From Rariglobus sp041662485 (lineage in GTDB: Bacteria; Verrucomicrobiota; Verrucomicrobiia; Opitutales; Opitutaceae), in assembly GCA_041662485.1 (NCBI GenBank), contig JBAZSJ010000018.1:1-64000 (forward strand): a stretch of DNA of 64,000 nt. The letters run 5' to 3'. Each line of letters starts with the position of its first letter. The stretch's first letter is position 1. Below, in pieces: positions 8,363-16,922 of the stretch. The notes under the pieces were generated by a model. That model worked only from the letters and a program-made list of their open reading frames with translations. It ran no database searches and was not told the DNA's origin. Both the position numbers and the translations under genes were made by a program.

Positions 8363-10027
8363 TCAGGCGGCGGCGGGTTTATAGTGAAGCGTCTCGCCCT
8401 CGACGAAGGGCAGACCGGACCAGGCGGTGCCGTCGAGCAGCAGGCCGGTTTCGGGGATGTTCTTGTAGAGCATCGTGGAGAGAACGGGAACCTCGGCGGC
8501 GAGGGTCGCCCAGACCGAGGCCAGATCGGAAGCGGCGGAACCACCGGCGGCGGCTACCAGTTTCGAGAGGACGACGAGATCGTCGTGGGTGCCGGCGAGA
8601 CCGGGGACGGCCTTGGCGAACTTCTGGATGCGGAACTGCTGGTTCACGAACGTGCCGGCCTTTTCGAAGACGGTGAGCGTCGGGAGAACCACCTGAGCGG
8701 CGGCGCTGGTGGCGTTGGCGTGGGTGCCGAGATAGACGACGGAGACCTTGGCAAGCTGCGCGGCGGTGAGGCCGGCGGCGGTCAGGTCTTCGCCGACGGA
8801 GATCACGGTCTTGACCTTGCCGGAATCGATGTCGGCCGCGAGGCCGGTGAGCTGTGAGGAAGGCAGAGCGGAGATGAGGCCGGTGACGAGCGCGCCGCGG
8901 ACGTTCGGGTTGCGGTCGGCGGAGATGAGGAGCTTGTCGCCCTGCGCGGTGCGCGAGACGAGCGAGACAGAGGCCTTGAGCGCGGTGGCGAGCTTCTTGG
9001 TGAGAAACTGTTCCTCGACCGAGCTGCGACCGGAGCCAACGATGGCGACGGAACCGGCGGCGAAGAGCGCGGCGGCTTTGGCGACGAGGGCGTCGAGCGA
9101 GTCGTTGCTGGAAAGACGATCAACGGCGGCGACCTGCTTGTAGAGGACGCGACCGGAGTCGGCCATCCAGGTGTCGTTGACGCCGTCGTTCTGGCGAGGG
9201 GTGATGCGGTAAAGCGTGCCTTCGCGGGACCAAGCGACGGTGTTGGCGCCGACGGAAGATTCGGTGTCGATGGTGTTCGTCTGCTTGAGGAACCAGACGC
9301 GCATCTTGAAACGGAAATCCGTCGAGGTGAGCGCGCCGACCGGACAGATGTCCACCGTGTTGAGCGAGTAGTTGTGGTCGAGCTTCTTGTCGGGGTGGCA
9401 GGTCAGCGTCGAGTAGCTGCCGCGGTCCACGAAGCCGAGGACGTCCTTGCCGGCGATGTCGCGGGAGAAACGGATGCAGCGCGAGCAAAGCACGCAGCGT
9501 TCGTCGTCGAGCGTGACGCGGGGCCCGAGCTGGGTGCGCTTGGGCTTCACGTTCTTCTGCTCGACGAAGCGGGAGTAGCCGCGGCCGTAGCCGGTGGCCT
9601 GCTCCTGAAGTTTGCATTCGCCGGCCTGGTCGCAGATCGGGCAGTCGAGCGGGTGATTGATGAGGAGGAACTCCATCACGCCTTCGCGGGCGTCCTTGAC
9701 CATCGGGCTGGTCGTCTTGACGTGGAGGCCGGGGGAAACGTTGGTGCCGCAACCGATCTGGGGGCGGGGAATCCAGTTGATCTTCTGCTTGCCGGTGGCC
9801 GGGTCGATGACGGGCGCCTTGGTGGCGGGATCGACGGCGGGCATGCCCATTTCGATGAGGCACATGCGGCAGTTGCCGACCACCGCGAGCTTCGGGTGGT
9901 AGCAGTAATGTGGCACGTCAACGTTCACCATGCGCGCGGCTTCGATGACGTTGGTGCCCTTCGGCACGGCGATCTCCTTGCCGTCGATGTTGACGGTGAC
10001 GAGGTCGGGTTTGGCAGGCTGGATCAT
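8363..10027 (-). CDS. nuoG: NADH-quinone oxidoreductase subunit G (short form)
   Basis: This is the iron-sulfur electron-wire subunit of complex I. The 554-residue product starts with a 2Fe-2S domain (CYHPKLAVVGNCRMC, about 41-55, with a fourth Cys further on). It then has the His-Cys N5 motif (HPLDCPICDQAGEC, about 120-133) and a 4Fe-4S set (CVLCSRCIRF, then CPVGAL). The molybdopterin-like domain is short: most NuoG proteins have 680-910 residues. The ATG at 10027 (MIQPAKPDLVTV) was chosen because the frame upstream is only repeat sequence. The 119-base gap to nuoF holds an inverted repeat. Confidence 0.93.
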   Translation of the reverse strand: MIQPAKPDLVTVNIDGKEIAVPKGTNVIEAARMVNVDVPHYCYHPKLAVVGNCRMCLIEMGMPAVDPATKAPVIDPATGKQKINWIPRPQIGCGTNVSPGLHVKTTSPMVKDAREGVMEFLLINHPLDCPICDQAGECKLQEQATGYGRGYSRFVEQKNVKPKRTQLGPRVTLDDERCVLCSRCIRFSRDIAGKDVLGFVDRGSYSTLTCHPDKKLDHNYSLNTVDICPVGALTSTDFRFKMRVWFLKQTNTIDTESSVGANTVAWSREGTLYRITPRQNDGVNDTWMADSGRVLYKQVAAVDRLSSNDSLDALVAKAAALFAAGSVAIVGSGRSSVEEQFLTKKLATALKASVSLVSRTAQGDKLLISADRNPNVRGALVTGLISALPSSQLTGLAADIDSGKVKTVISVGEDLTAAGLTAAQLAKVSVVYLGTHANATSAAAQVVLPTLTVFEKAGTFVNQQFRIQKFAKAVPGLAGTHDDLVVLSKLVAAAGGSAASDLASVWATLAAEVPVLSTMLYKNIPETGLLLDGTAWSGLPFVEGETLHYKPAAA

Positions 10028-10048
10028 TGCGGGAAAAGGAAGAAGAGG

Positions 10049-10133
10049 TTTAGCCCACGGAACACACGGAATACACGGAAGAACCGGAGCGGCTGGTTTT
10101 GAATTTCTGTGTGTTCTGTGTGTTCCGTGGGCA
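10049..10133. repeat. Inverted repeat in the nuoF-nuoG gap
   Basis: The left arm GCCCACGGAACACACGGAAT (10052-10071) continues to TACACGGAA. It pairs with the right arm ending CTGTGTGTTCCGTGGGC (about 10107-10133), with a spacer of roughly 28 bases. Each arm contains tandem ACACGGA units. The arm pair would form a long hairpin in the nuo mRNA. Confidence 0.8.
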
Positions 10134-10146
10134 AAAAATTCTGTTT

Positions 10147-11505
10147 TTAGACGAGGACCGTGCGGTCGGCGGAGAGGGTTTTCTTGGCTTCTGAGTAGGC
10201 GTCGAACTCGTCCTTGAACTTCAGGTAGAAGCTCTGGGTCGGCCAGGAGCAGGCTTCGCCGAACGCGCAGATGGTGCGGCCGGGAATCTGGTCGGCCACG
10301 CTCTTGAGCAGCGCGGCATCCTCGGGACGGGCGTCGCCGTGGACCATGCGAGTGGAGATTTTCTTCATCCACAGGGAGCCTTCGCGGCAGGGCGTGCACT
10401 GGCCGCAGGACTCGTGGGAGTAGAACGCGTTGATGTTGGCGAGCGCCTCGACCATGTTGACGGTGTCGTCCATGACGATGACGCCGCCGGAGCCGCCCAT
10501 CGTGCCGATCATGCCGAGGGAATCGAAGTCCATGGGCACGTCCTCGACGCCCCAATCGTAGTCGACCATGTCGGCGCCGACCTTGCGCTTGCCCTTGTAG
10601 CGTTCGCCGAAGCGCATGACCTTGGCGGACGAGCCGCCGGGGATCACGGCCTTGAAGGTGCGTCCGGGCAGCGGGCCGCCGCAGACCTCGTTGAGGAGCT
10701 GGCCCATCGTGATGGTGCCGGCGGGGAACTCGTAGTAGCCGGGGCGCTGCACGTGGCCGGAGACGCAGAAGATGCGCGTGCCGGTGTTGTTGGGCGTGCC
10801 GATCTTGGTGAAGGCCTCGCCGCCGACATCGACGATATACTTAACATGGCAGAGCGTCTCGACGTTGTTCACGATCGTCGGGCACTGGTAGAGGCCGAGG
10901 ACGGCCGGGAAATACGGGGGCTTGATGCGCGGGTTGGCGCGCTTGCCTTCGAGAGACTCGATCAGGCCGGTTTCCTCGCCGCAGATGTAGGCGCCGGCGC
11001 CGCGGTGGACGAAGATTTCGCAGCTGTAGTTGGAACCGAGGATGTTCGGGCCGACGAAATTGGCGGCGCGGGCTTCGGCGATGGCTTTTTCGAGGATAAG
11101 TGCGCCCTCGGGCATCTCGCCGCGGATGTAGATGTAGGCCTGCTTTACGTTGTTCGCGAAACAGCTGATGATCGTGCCCTCAATCAGCTGGTGCGGATCC
11201 TGGTGCATGATGTAGCGGTCCTTGAAGGTGCCGGGCTCGGATTCGTCCGCGTTGACGATAAGGTAGATCGGCTTGCCGCTCTTGCGGTCAACGAGACCCC
11301 ACTTCACGCCGCAGGGGAAACCGGCGCCGCCACGACCGCGCAGGCCGGATTTCTTGACCTCGTCGATGAGTTCCTGGGGCGGACGGGCGAAGGCGCGCTT
11401 CATCACCTCGTAACCGCCGTGCTTGAGGTAGCACGCGAGGTCGTTGGTGTAGCCGGGCTCGTCGATGTGCTGGAAAATGATGCGTTTTTGAGCGGGAGCG
11501 GACAT
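10147..11505 (-). CDS. nuoF: NADH-quinone oxidoreductase subunit F (NADH and FMN site)
   Basis: This subunit oxidises NADH through FMN and holds cluster N3. The 452-residue product shows the glycine-rich NADH/FMN loop GLRGRGGAGFPCGVKW (about 57-72), YICGEETGLIESLEG (about 177-191) and the 4Fe-4S motif ESCGQCTPCREG (about 358-369), plus a more distal Cys (CSWP) as fourth ligand. I start it at the ATG at 11505 (MSAPAQKRIIF). The longer frame upstream overlaps nuoE. It lies 17 bases after nuoE. Confidence 0.97.
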   Translation of the reverse strand: MSAPAQKRIIFQHIDEPGYTNDLACYLKHGGYEVMKRAFARPPQELIDEVKKSGLRGRGGAGFPCGVKWGLVDRKSGKPIYLIVNADESEPGTFKDRYIMHQDPHQLIEGTIISCFANNVKQAYIYIRGEMPEGALILEKAIAEARAANFVGPNILGSNYSCEIFVHRGAGAYICGEETGLIESLEGKRANPRIKPPYFPAVLGLYQCPTIVNNVETLCHVKYIVDVGGEAFTKIGTPNNTGTRIFCVSGHVQRPGYYEFPAGTITMGQLLNEVCGGPLPGRTFKAVIPGGSSAKVMRFGERYKGKRKVGADMVDYDWGVEDVPMDFDSLGMIGTMGGSGGVIVMDDTVNMVEALANINAFYSHESCGQCTPCREGSLWMKKISTRMVHGDARPEDAALLKSVADQIPGRTICAFGEACSWPTQSFYLKFKDEFDAYSEAKKTLSADRTVLV

Positions 11506-11522
11506 GGCGATGAGCGTAAGGG

Positions 11523-12017
11523 TTACTTGCGGGCGGCGGCCTCGGCCTTGATCTGGGCGGCGAGCTGCCTGGCTTTCGCGCAGTCCACTTTTTCGTGGAG
11601 CGTGTTGTCGATGAGGACGACGGGCGCGGTGCCGCAGGAGGCGAGGCACTCGACGAACTCGACGGTCACCTCGCCGTCGGGCGAGACCTCGGTCGGGCCG
11701 GCATGGGTGTGGAATTCTTTTTCGAAGGTCTCGCAGGTCTTGTAGCCGCCGACGAGGGCGCAGGAGAGCGTGCGGCAGACCTTGATGTGGCGGCGGCCGA
11801 TGGGCTTGCGCTTGAACATCGGGTAGAAAGTCACGACTTCGAGCACGTTGATGGGCTCGAGTTCGAGCTTCGTGGCGATCCACGTGATGGCTTCGTCGGA
11901 GATGTAGCCGGCGTCCTCCTGCACAAGATGCAGCAGTGGCAGCGTGGCGCTGCGCTTCACCGGGTAGTGCGTGATGACTTCGTCAATACGCTTGAGGGTT
12001 TCGGGCTTGAGATTCAT
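11523..12017 (-). CDS. nuoE: NADH-quinone oxidoreductase subunit E (2Fe-2S)
   Basis: This is a thioredoxin-like 2Fe-2S subunit (cluster N1a) that pairs with NuoF. The 164-residue product carries the four ligands as CRTLSC (about 85-90) and CLASC (about 126-130), together with the family phrase VVTFYPMFKRKPIG. Length matches (about 160-170). It sits 15 bases after nuoD and 17 bases before nuoF. Confidence 0.96.
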   Translation of the reverse strand: MNLKPETLKRIDEVITHYPVKRSATLPLLHLVQEDAGYISDEAITWIATKLELEPINVLEVVTFYPMFKRKPIGRRHIKVCRTLSCALVGGYKTCETFEKEFHTHAGPTEVSPDGEVTVEFVECLASCGTAPVVLIDNTLHEKVDCAKARQLAAQIKAEAAARK

Positions 12018-12032
12018 CGAGACGAAAAAGGT

Positions 12033-13265
12033 TTAGCGGTCGCACTCGCCCATGACGAAGTCGAAGGAGCCGAGGATGGCGACGACGTCGGAGAGGAGGA
12101 TGCCCGTGCAAAGCTTGGGCAGGATGGAGAGGTTGCAGAAGGAGGGGCTGCGGATCTTCATGCGGTAGGGCACGCCGCCGCCCTTGCTGATCACGAAGAA
12201 GCCGAGCGCGCCCTTGGGGTTTTCGGCCTCGAAATAGACCTCGCCGGAGGGCATCTGAGGGCCCTCGGTCACGATCATGAAGTTGTTGATGAGCTCCTCC
12301 ATGGAGGTGAGCACCTTGTCCTTGCGGGGGGCGAAAATCTTCTTTGCGTCCTCGGCATACCAGGCGCCGCCGGGGAGGTTCTTGACGGCCTGGCGGACGA
12401 TGCGGACGGACTGCTTCATCTCCTCGCCGCGGCAGAGGTAGCGGTCGTAGCTGTCGCCCGTGGTGCCGACGGGGACGTCGAACTGGTATTGCTCGTAGCC
12501 GGAATAGGGACGGTCCTTGCGGAGATCCACGGTGACGCCGGAGCCGCGGGCGTTGGGGCCGGTGAGGCCGTAGGCGATCACGTCCGCCTTGGAGATGATG
12601 CCCACGCCGACGGTGCGGTCGGTGAAGATCTTGTTGCGGGTAAGCATGTCCAGCATCTCGTCGAGGATGGGCATGAACTGGTCGCAGAAGGCCAGGACCT
12701 TCTCCGTCCAGCCCTCGGGCACGTCGCGGGAGACGCCGCCGATGCGGGTGTAGCTGGTGGTGAAGCGGGCGCCGGTGAGTTCCTCGAAGAGCTTGTAGAG
12801 CTTTTCGCGCTCGGTGAACTGATACATGAACACCGTCCACGCGCCGACATCCATGGCGAAGGCGCCGAGGCCGAGGAGATGCGAGGAGATGCGGGCGAGC
12901 TCGCAGCAGATGACGCGGATGGCCTGGCAGCGGGCCGGCACCTGAAGGTTGGCGAGTTTCTCGATCGCGAGGGCGTAGGCGACGTTGTTGGCGAGGGGAG
13001 CGAGGTAGTCCAACCGGTCCGTGTAGGGCACGAACTGGTTGTAGGTCATGTTCTCGGCGATCTTCTCGTCGCCGCGGTGCAGGTAGCCGAGCACCGGGTC
13101 GCAACGCGTCACGATCTCGCCGTCGAGTTCGAGGGACAGGCGGAGCACGCCGTGCGTGGACGGATGGGAAGGCCCCATCGCGAGGGACATCTTCTCGGTC
13201 TGGAACTCCTGGGGAGCGTCCGCAGTCTTGGCGGCGTTGTCGGGAAAGGCGTATTCGGTGGCCAT
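12033..13265 (-). CDS. nuoD: NADH-quinone oxidoreductase subunit D (49 kDa)
   Basis: This subunit forms the quinone pocket with NuoB. The 410-residue product begins with a short tail and then shows MGPSHPSTHGVLR (about 31-43), in which the His and a later Tyr (NQFVPYTDRLDYLAP) contact the quinone head group. The conserved arginine-rich end MGECDR closes the protein. NuoC and NuoD are separate genes here, unlike the NuoCD fusion in enterobacteria. It lies 42 bases after nuoC. Confidence 0.97.
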   Translation of the reverse strand: MATEYAFPDNAAKTADAPQEFQTEKMSLAMGPSHPSTHGVLRLSLELDGEIVTRCDPVLGYLHRGDEKIAENMTYNQFVPYTDRLDYLAPLANNVAYALAIEKLANLQVPARCQAIRVICCELARISSHLLGLGAFAMDVGAWTVFMYQFTEREKLYKLFEELTGARFTTSYTRIGGVSRDVPEGWTEKVLAFCDQFMPILDEMLDMLTRNKIFTDRTVGVGIISKADVIAYGLTGPNARGSGVTVDLRKDRPYSGYEQYQFDVPVGTTGDSYDRYLCRGEEMKQSVRIVRQAVKNLPGGAWYAEDAKKIFAPRKDKVLTSMEELINNFMIVTEGPQMPSGEVYFEAENPKGALGFFVISKGGGVPYRMKIRSPSFCNLSILPKLCTGILLSDVVAILGSFDFVMGECDR

Positions 13266-13307
13266 CGGAAAGTGGGCTGTGGGCTGAAGTCGAAGGGCGA
13301 TGGGCGG

Positions 13308-13928
13308 TTATTCGGACACGGGTTTTACCTTGGACTCGGTCCAGCTCTCGTCTTTGGCGCGGGGCTCGGCATCGGTGAGATTCATCTCGCCGGGCGAGGC
13401 GACGAAAGGACCGCCGACCATCGGAACGGGCTTGGCCGTGACCTTGGTAAGTTCGCCGATTTCGAGATCGGGCAAGGGCGTGTCGATGCCCGCCAGGGGA
13501 AAGTCCTTGCGCAGCGGGTGGAAGGGATATCCGTCCCACATGAGGATGCGGCGCAGGTCGGGATGGTTGGAGAACGTGACGCCGAGAAGATCGTAGGTCT
13601 CGCGCTCGTGCCAGTTGGCGGCGGGCCAGATGTCGGACACGGTCGGGGCGACGGGTTCGGCGTCGTTCGTGCAATCGGCGGCGACGCGGAGGTAGACGGA
13701 ATTCTTCGTGGAATACAGGTGCCAGAAGACGGTGAAGCGAGGCGAAGCGTCCACGCCCCAGTCGGCGGCGGTCACGTCCACCAGGAAATCGCAGCCCTCG
13801 TCCCGGAGGTGCCTGAGCACGGCGGCGGCCTCGGCGAGAGGCACGTTGACGGCGGGATGGTCCCCGCTGGGGCGGGCGGTTACCTTCGGAAATTTGCCCT
13901 GAAGGGCGGCGATGGCGGGCGCGGTCAT
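13308..13928 (-). CDS. nuoC: NADH-quinone oxidoreductase subunit C (30 kDa)
   Basis: This is a structural subunit of the peripheral arm. The 206-residue product carries the 30 kDa signature HERETYDLLGVTFSNHPDLR (about 106-125), followed by WDGYPFHPLRKDFPL. The C-terminal 40 residues after the signature are charged and not conserved. It is unfused and lies 38 bases after nuoB. Confidence 0.96.
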   Translation of the reverse strand: MTAPAIAALQGKFPKVTARPSGDHPAVNVPLAEAAAVLRHLRDEGCDFLVDVTAADWGVDASPRFTVFWHLYSTKNSVYLRVAADCTNDAEPVAPTVSDIWPAANWHERETYDLLGVTFSNHPDLRRILMWDGYPFHPLRKDFPLAGIDTPLPDLEIGELTKVTAKPVPMVGGPFVASPGEMNLTDAEPRAKDESWTESKVKPVSE

Positions 13929-13966
13929 TTAGAAAAAGGCGAGGTCGTGGGTCGTCGAATAGGTGG

Positions 13967-14479
13967 TCAGGCCGAGGCGAACAGCTTGCGGGCGGCGGGC
14001 TCGCGGCGGATCTTCGCCTGCATCTTGATCAAGGCGTCCAGGAGCGCCTCGGGGCGCGGAGGACAACCGCTCACATAGACGTCAACGGGGATGATCTGGT
14101 CCACGCCCTGAAGGGTGGCGTAGCTGCGATACATGCCGCCGGAGGAGGCGCAGGCGCCCATGGCGATGACCCACTTGGGTTCGGCCATCTGGTCGTAGAT
14201 GCGGCGGACGTGCGGAGCCATCTTGTAGGTGACGGTGCCGGCCACGATCATGCAGTCGGACTGGCGGGGGGAAAAACGCATGACCTCTGCTCCGAAACGG
14301 GCGATGTCGAACTGGGAGTTGCCGGAGGCCATCAGCTCGATGCCGCAGCAGGCCAGTCCCATGGGCATCGGCCAAATCGAGGAGCTGCGCAGCCAGTTGA
14401 TCACGGCGTCGGCCTTGGTGACCACGATGTCGCCTTCGATCTTCGTGTTGTAAGCCAGCTCGGTGTTAGCGGTAACCAT
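13967..14479 (-). CDS. nuoB: NADH-quinone oxidoreductase subunit B (cluster N2)
   Basis: This subunit holds cluster N2, the terminal 4Fe-4S centre that reduces quinone. The 170-residue product has the tandem cysteines Cys44 and Cys45 (LACCGIELMA), Cys110 (GACASSGGM) and Cys139 (GCPPRPE), the full ligand set. I chose the ATG at 14479 (MVTANTELAY). An upstream in-frame start at 14542 would add an atypical basic leader. It is the first nuo gene of this run: no nuoA is found between it and the tRNA gene. Confidence 0.96.
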   Translation of the reverse strand: MVTANTELAYNTKIEGDIVVTKADAVINWLRSSSIWPMPMGLACCGIELMASGNSQFDIARFGAEVMRFSPRQSDCMIVAGTVTYKMAPHVRRIYDQMAEPKWVIAMGACASSGGMYRSYATLQGVDQIIPVDVYVSGCPPRPEALLDALIKMQAKIRREPAARKLFASA

Positions 14480-14699
14480 GGTTATAAATCGTCGGATGAG
14501 TTTGTAAAAAGCGGACCGTAGCAGTGGGGCGGGGTCGCGCAAGCGCTTTTAAGAAATCGCGCGATGTATCAGCAAACGCGCCAGCAGGTGTAAGGCCAGA
14601 CGCGGATTTTCACCATTGACCGATGAAGGGGGACTCCTCTTCTTAGGCCCCTTCGCCCGACGAACGCGTCACCGCAAGGTGGCCGGTCGTATCACTTCC

Positions 14700-14789
<90 letters not shown>

Positions 14790-14867
14790 TTCAGATGCAC
14801 GAACCGAGGCTAAACCCTCGGTTTTTTGCTGGTTTTTGCCCCACCCCGCCCCGCCCGACTACCCCTT

Positions 14868-16658
14868 ATGCCCATGAACCGCAGTCTTCGTTATCTGGCT
14901 CTGGCCAGCGCACTTGTCTTCTCAACTTTCGCCCAAATCGCCAGCGCGGCGGGCGATTTTCATCTCAAAAACGGTGATCGCGTCGTTTTTTACGGCGACA
15001 GCATCACCGACCAGCGTCTCTACACCACGTTTGCGGAGACTTTTGTCGTCACACGCTTCCCTTCCCTGCAAGTCACCTTCACCCACTCCGGCTGGGGCGG
15101 TGATCGCGTTGGCGGCGGTCACGGCGGACCCATCGCCCAACGTCTCGAACGCGATGTTTTCGCCTACAAACCCACCGTCGTGACCATCATGCTCGGCATG
15201 AACGACGGCAATTATCAGGCGTTCAACCAGGGCATTTTCAACACCTTCAGCCAAGGCTACACGTCCATCGTTGAAAAACTCCAGACCACCGTCCCCGGCA
15301 TTCGCCTCACGCTGATCCAGCCGTCGCCCTTCGACGACGTGACCCGCGATCCGAAATTCCCCGGCGGCTACAACACCGTGCTCGTCGGCTACGGCGATTT
15401 CGTCAAAAAACTCGCCGAGCAAAACCACCAACTCTCCGCAGATTTCAACACCGCCGTGGTCTCCGTGCTCACCAAGGCCAAGGCGACCGACGCCGAGCTC
15501 TCCGCCAAAATCATCCCTGATCGCGTGCACCCCGACGCCTCCGGCCACCTGATCATGGCCGGCGCCCTCCTCAAGGCCTGGAACGCCCCCGCCCTCGTGA
15601 CCGAGGTCGAAATCGACGCCGCCGGCAAACGCGTCGCCGTTGCCACCGCTACCAAGGTCAGCGCACTCAAAGCCGAATCCTCCCTCTCGTGGACCCAGCT
15701 CGACGAAGCCCTCCCCATGCCCGTCAACCTCGCCGACCCGGCGACCGCCCTCGCCGTCAAATCCTCCGACTTTATCGAGACGCTTGACCGGCAGCCCCTC
15801 CGCGTCACCGGCCTGACCGCACCCGCCTACACGTTGAAAATCGACGACCAGGTCGTCGGCACTTGGTCCAAAGAAGACTTCGCCAAAGGCATCAACCTCG
15901 CCGTCCAGCGCACTCCGATGACCGAGCAGGCCGCCGCAGTCCACTCCCTCACCCTCCAGCACACCGGCCTGCATCAGGCCCGTTGGCGCAACTACCAGCT
16001 TGGACTCAACAACCCCAAGTCCGACGCCGTCAAAACCGCCCTCGCCCAACTCCTCAACGCCCTCGATGCCGAGGAAGCCGCGGTCATCTCCCAACAGCGC
16101 GACACCGCCCAACCCCTCGCCCGCCGTTACGAACTGACGCCGCAAGCCTCGGTGCCCGCGCCGGTTCCCGCCGCCGCCGCGAACGTCAATCCCGACGCTC
16201 CGCTGCCCGGTGTCACCGGCCTCAACCTCGCGCTGAACAAAACCTACGTGTGCAGCGACCCCAACGTCAGCCAGTGGGACGCCGGCCTCACCGACGGTTC
16301 TTGGAAAGCCGGTCGCGGCACGACGTTCGCCACCGGCATGCAGGACACGTTTCCCAAGACCGTCACGATCGATCTGACAAACCCGACGTCCATCGCTCAG
16401 GTGGTCGCCGGTGTGCCGGCCTTCGGCTCCACCAAGACGGTCGCCGTGTCCATCGGCACCGACGGCCAGACCTTCACCGAAGTCGGGCGTTATGTCTTCA
16501 GCCTCGGCAAGGAGGAGAAACACGCCTTTCCTTTCACTCCGACAGAAGCCCGTTACGTGCGTCTGACCTACCTCGACCACCACGACGAGAAAGCCACCTT
16601 CCCTGTCTTTTACGCGTTCACCTCCGACGTTCAGGTCTACGGCCCGTCCGCGAAGTAA
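14868..16658 (+). CDS. Secreted SGNH/GDSL hydrolase with C-terminal discoidin-like domain
   Basis: This is probably an exported esterase acting on decorated polysaccharides. The 596-residue product has a signal peptide (RSLRYLALASALVFSTFAQIASA). An SGNH domain follows, with the nucleophile block VVFYGDSITD (about 36-45), the Gly block, MLGMNDGNY (about 105-113), and the Asp-x-x-His block (PDRVHPDASGH, about 221-231). Residues about 460-595 look like an F5/8 type C (discoidin-like) sugar-binding domain (NLALNKTYVCSD ... ARYVRLTYLD). The start is the ATG at 14868 or at 14874. The gene stands alone between the tRNA and a terminator. The natural substrate cannot be told from the sequence. Confidence 0.85.
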   Translation: MPMNRSLRYLALASALVFSTFAQIASAAGDFHLKNGDRVVFYGDSITDQRLYTTFAETFVVTRFPSLQVTFTHSGWGGDRVGGGHGGPIAQRLERDVFAYKPTVVTIMLGMNDGNYQAFNQGIFNTFSQGYTSIVEKLQTTVPGIRLTLIQPSPFDDVTRDPKFPGGYNTVLVGYGDFVKKLAEQNHQLSADFNTAVVSVLTKAKATDAELSAKIIPDRVHPDASGHLIMAGALLKAWNAPALVTEVEIDAAGKRVAVATATKVSALKAESSLSWTQLDEALPMPVNLADPATALAVKSSDFIETLDRQPLRVTGLTAPAYTLKIDDQVVGTWSKEDFAKGINLAVQRTPMTEQAAAVHSLTLQHTGLHQARWRNYQLGLNNPKSDAVKTALAQLLNALDAEEAAVISQQRDTAQPLARRYELTPQASVPAPVPAAAANVNPDAPLPGVTGLNLALNKTYVCSDPNVSQWDAGLTDGSWKAGRGTTFATGMQDTFPKTVTIDLTNPTSIAQVVAGVPAFGSTKTVAVSIGTDGQTFTEVGRYVFSLGKEEKHAFPFTPTEARYVRLTYLDHHDEKATFPVFYAFTSDVQVYGPSAK

Positions 16659-16692
16659 CCTCCGCCAAAGGTGCCCGCCCACCGTCTCCCCG

Positions 16693-16730
16693 CAAAAAGC
16701 CGCACGCCCATCGCGTGCGGCTTTTTTTTC
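16693..16730 (+). terminator. Rho-independent terminator after the SGNH hydrolase
   Basis: The stem GCCGCACGC / GCGTGCGGC (16699-16707 and 16713-16721) has a 5-base loop and is followed by eight T. A run of A precedes it, so it could act in both directions. It lies 40 bases after the stop codon. Confidence 0.9.
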
Positions 16731-16744
16731 GCAATGGGTCCAAT

Positions 16745-16900
16745 ACCACGAAGCTTGCTTCCGCTTGGAGTTGTGGCCGCGAGCGCCAGCGAGTGGGGTT
16801 CGTCGGCTCGCTGGCGCTCGCCGCTACGCCGGAAGAACGGCAACACGGTCAAATACCCCGGAGCAAGCTCCGGGGATGTTTACTTCGGATAATCAAGGCC
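16745..16900. repeat. Repeat-rich gap with inverted GAGCGCCAGCGAG copies
   Basis: The unit GAGCGCCAGCGAG (about 16780) is followed by its inverted copy CTCGCTGGCGCTC (about 16808). A second small hairpin, CCCCGGAGCAAGCTCCGGGG, lies at 16857-16876. The first unit is related to the block at 212-238 that interrupts vapC. No gene is seen in this gap. Confidence 0.65.
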
Positions 16901-16922
16901 CCGTTCGGATGGCCGCTCCGCC

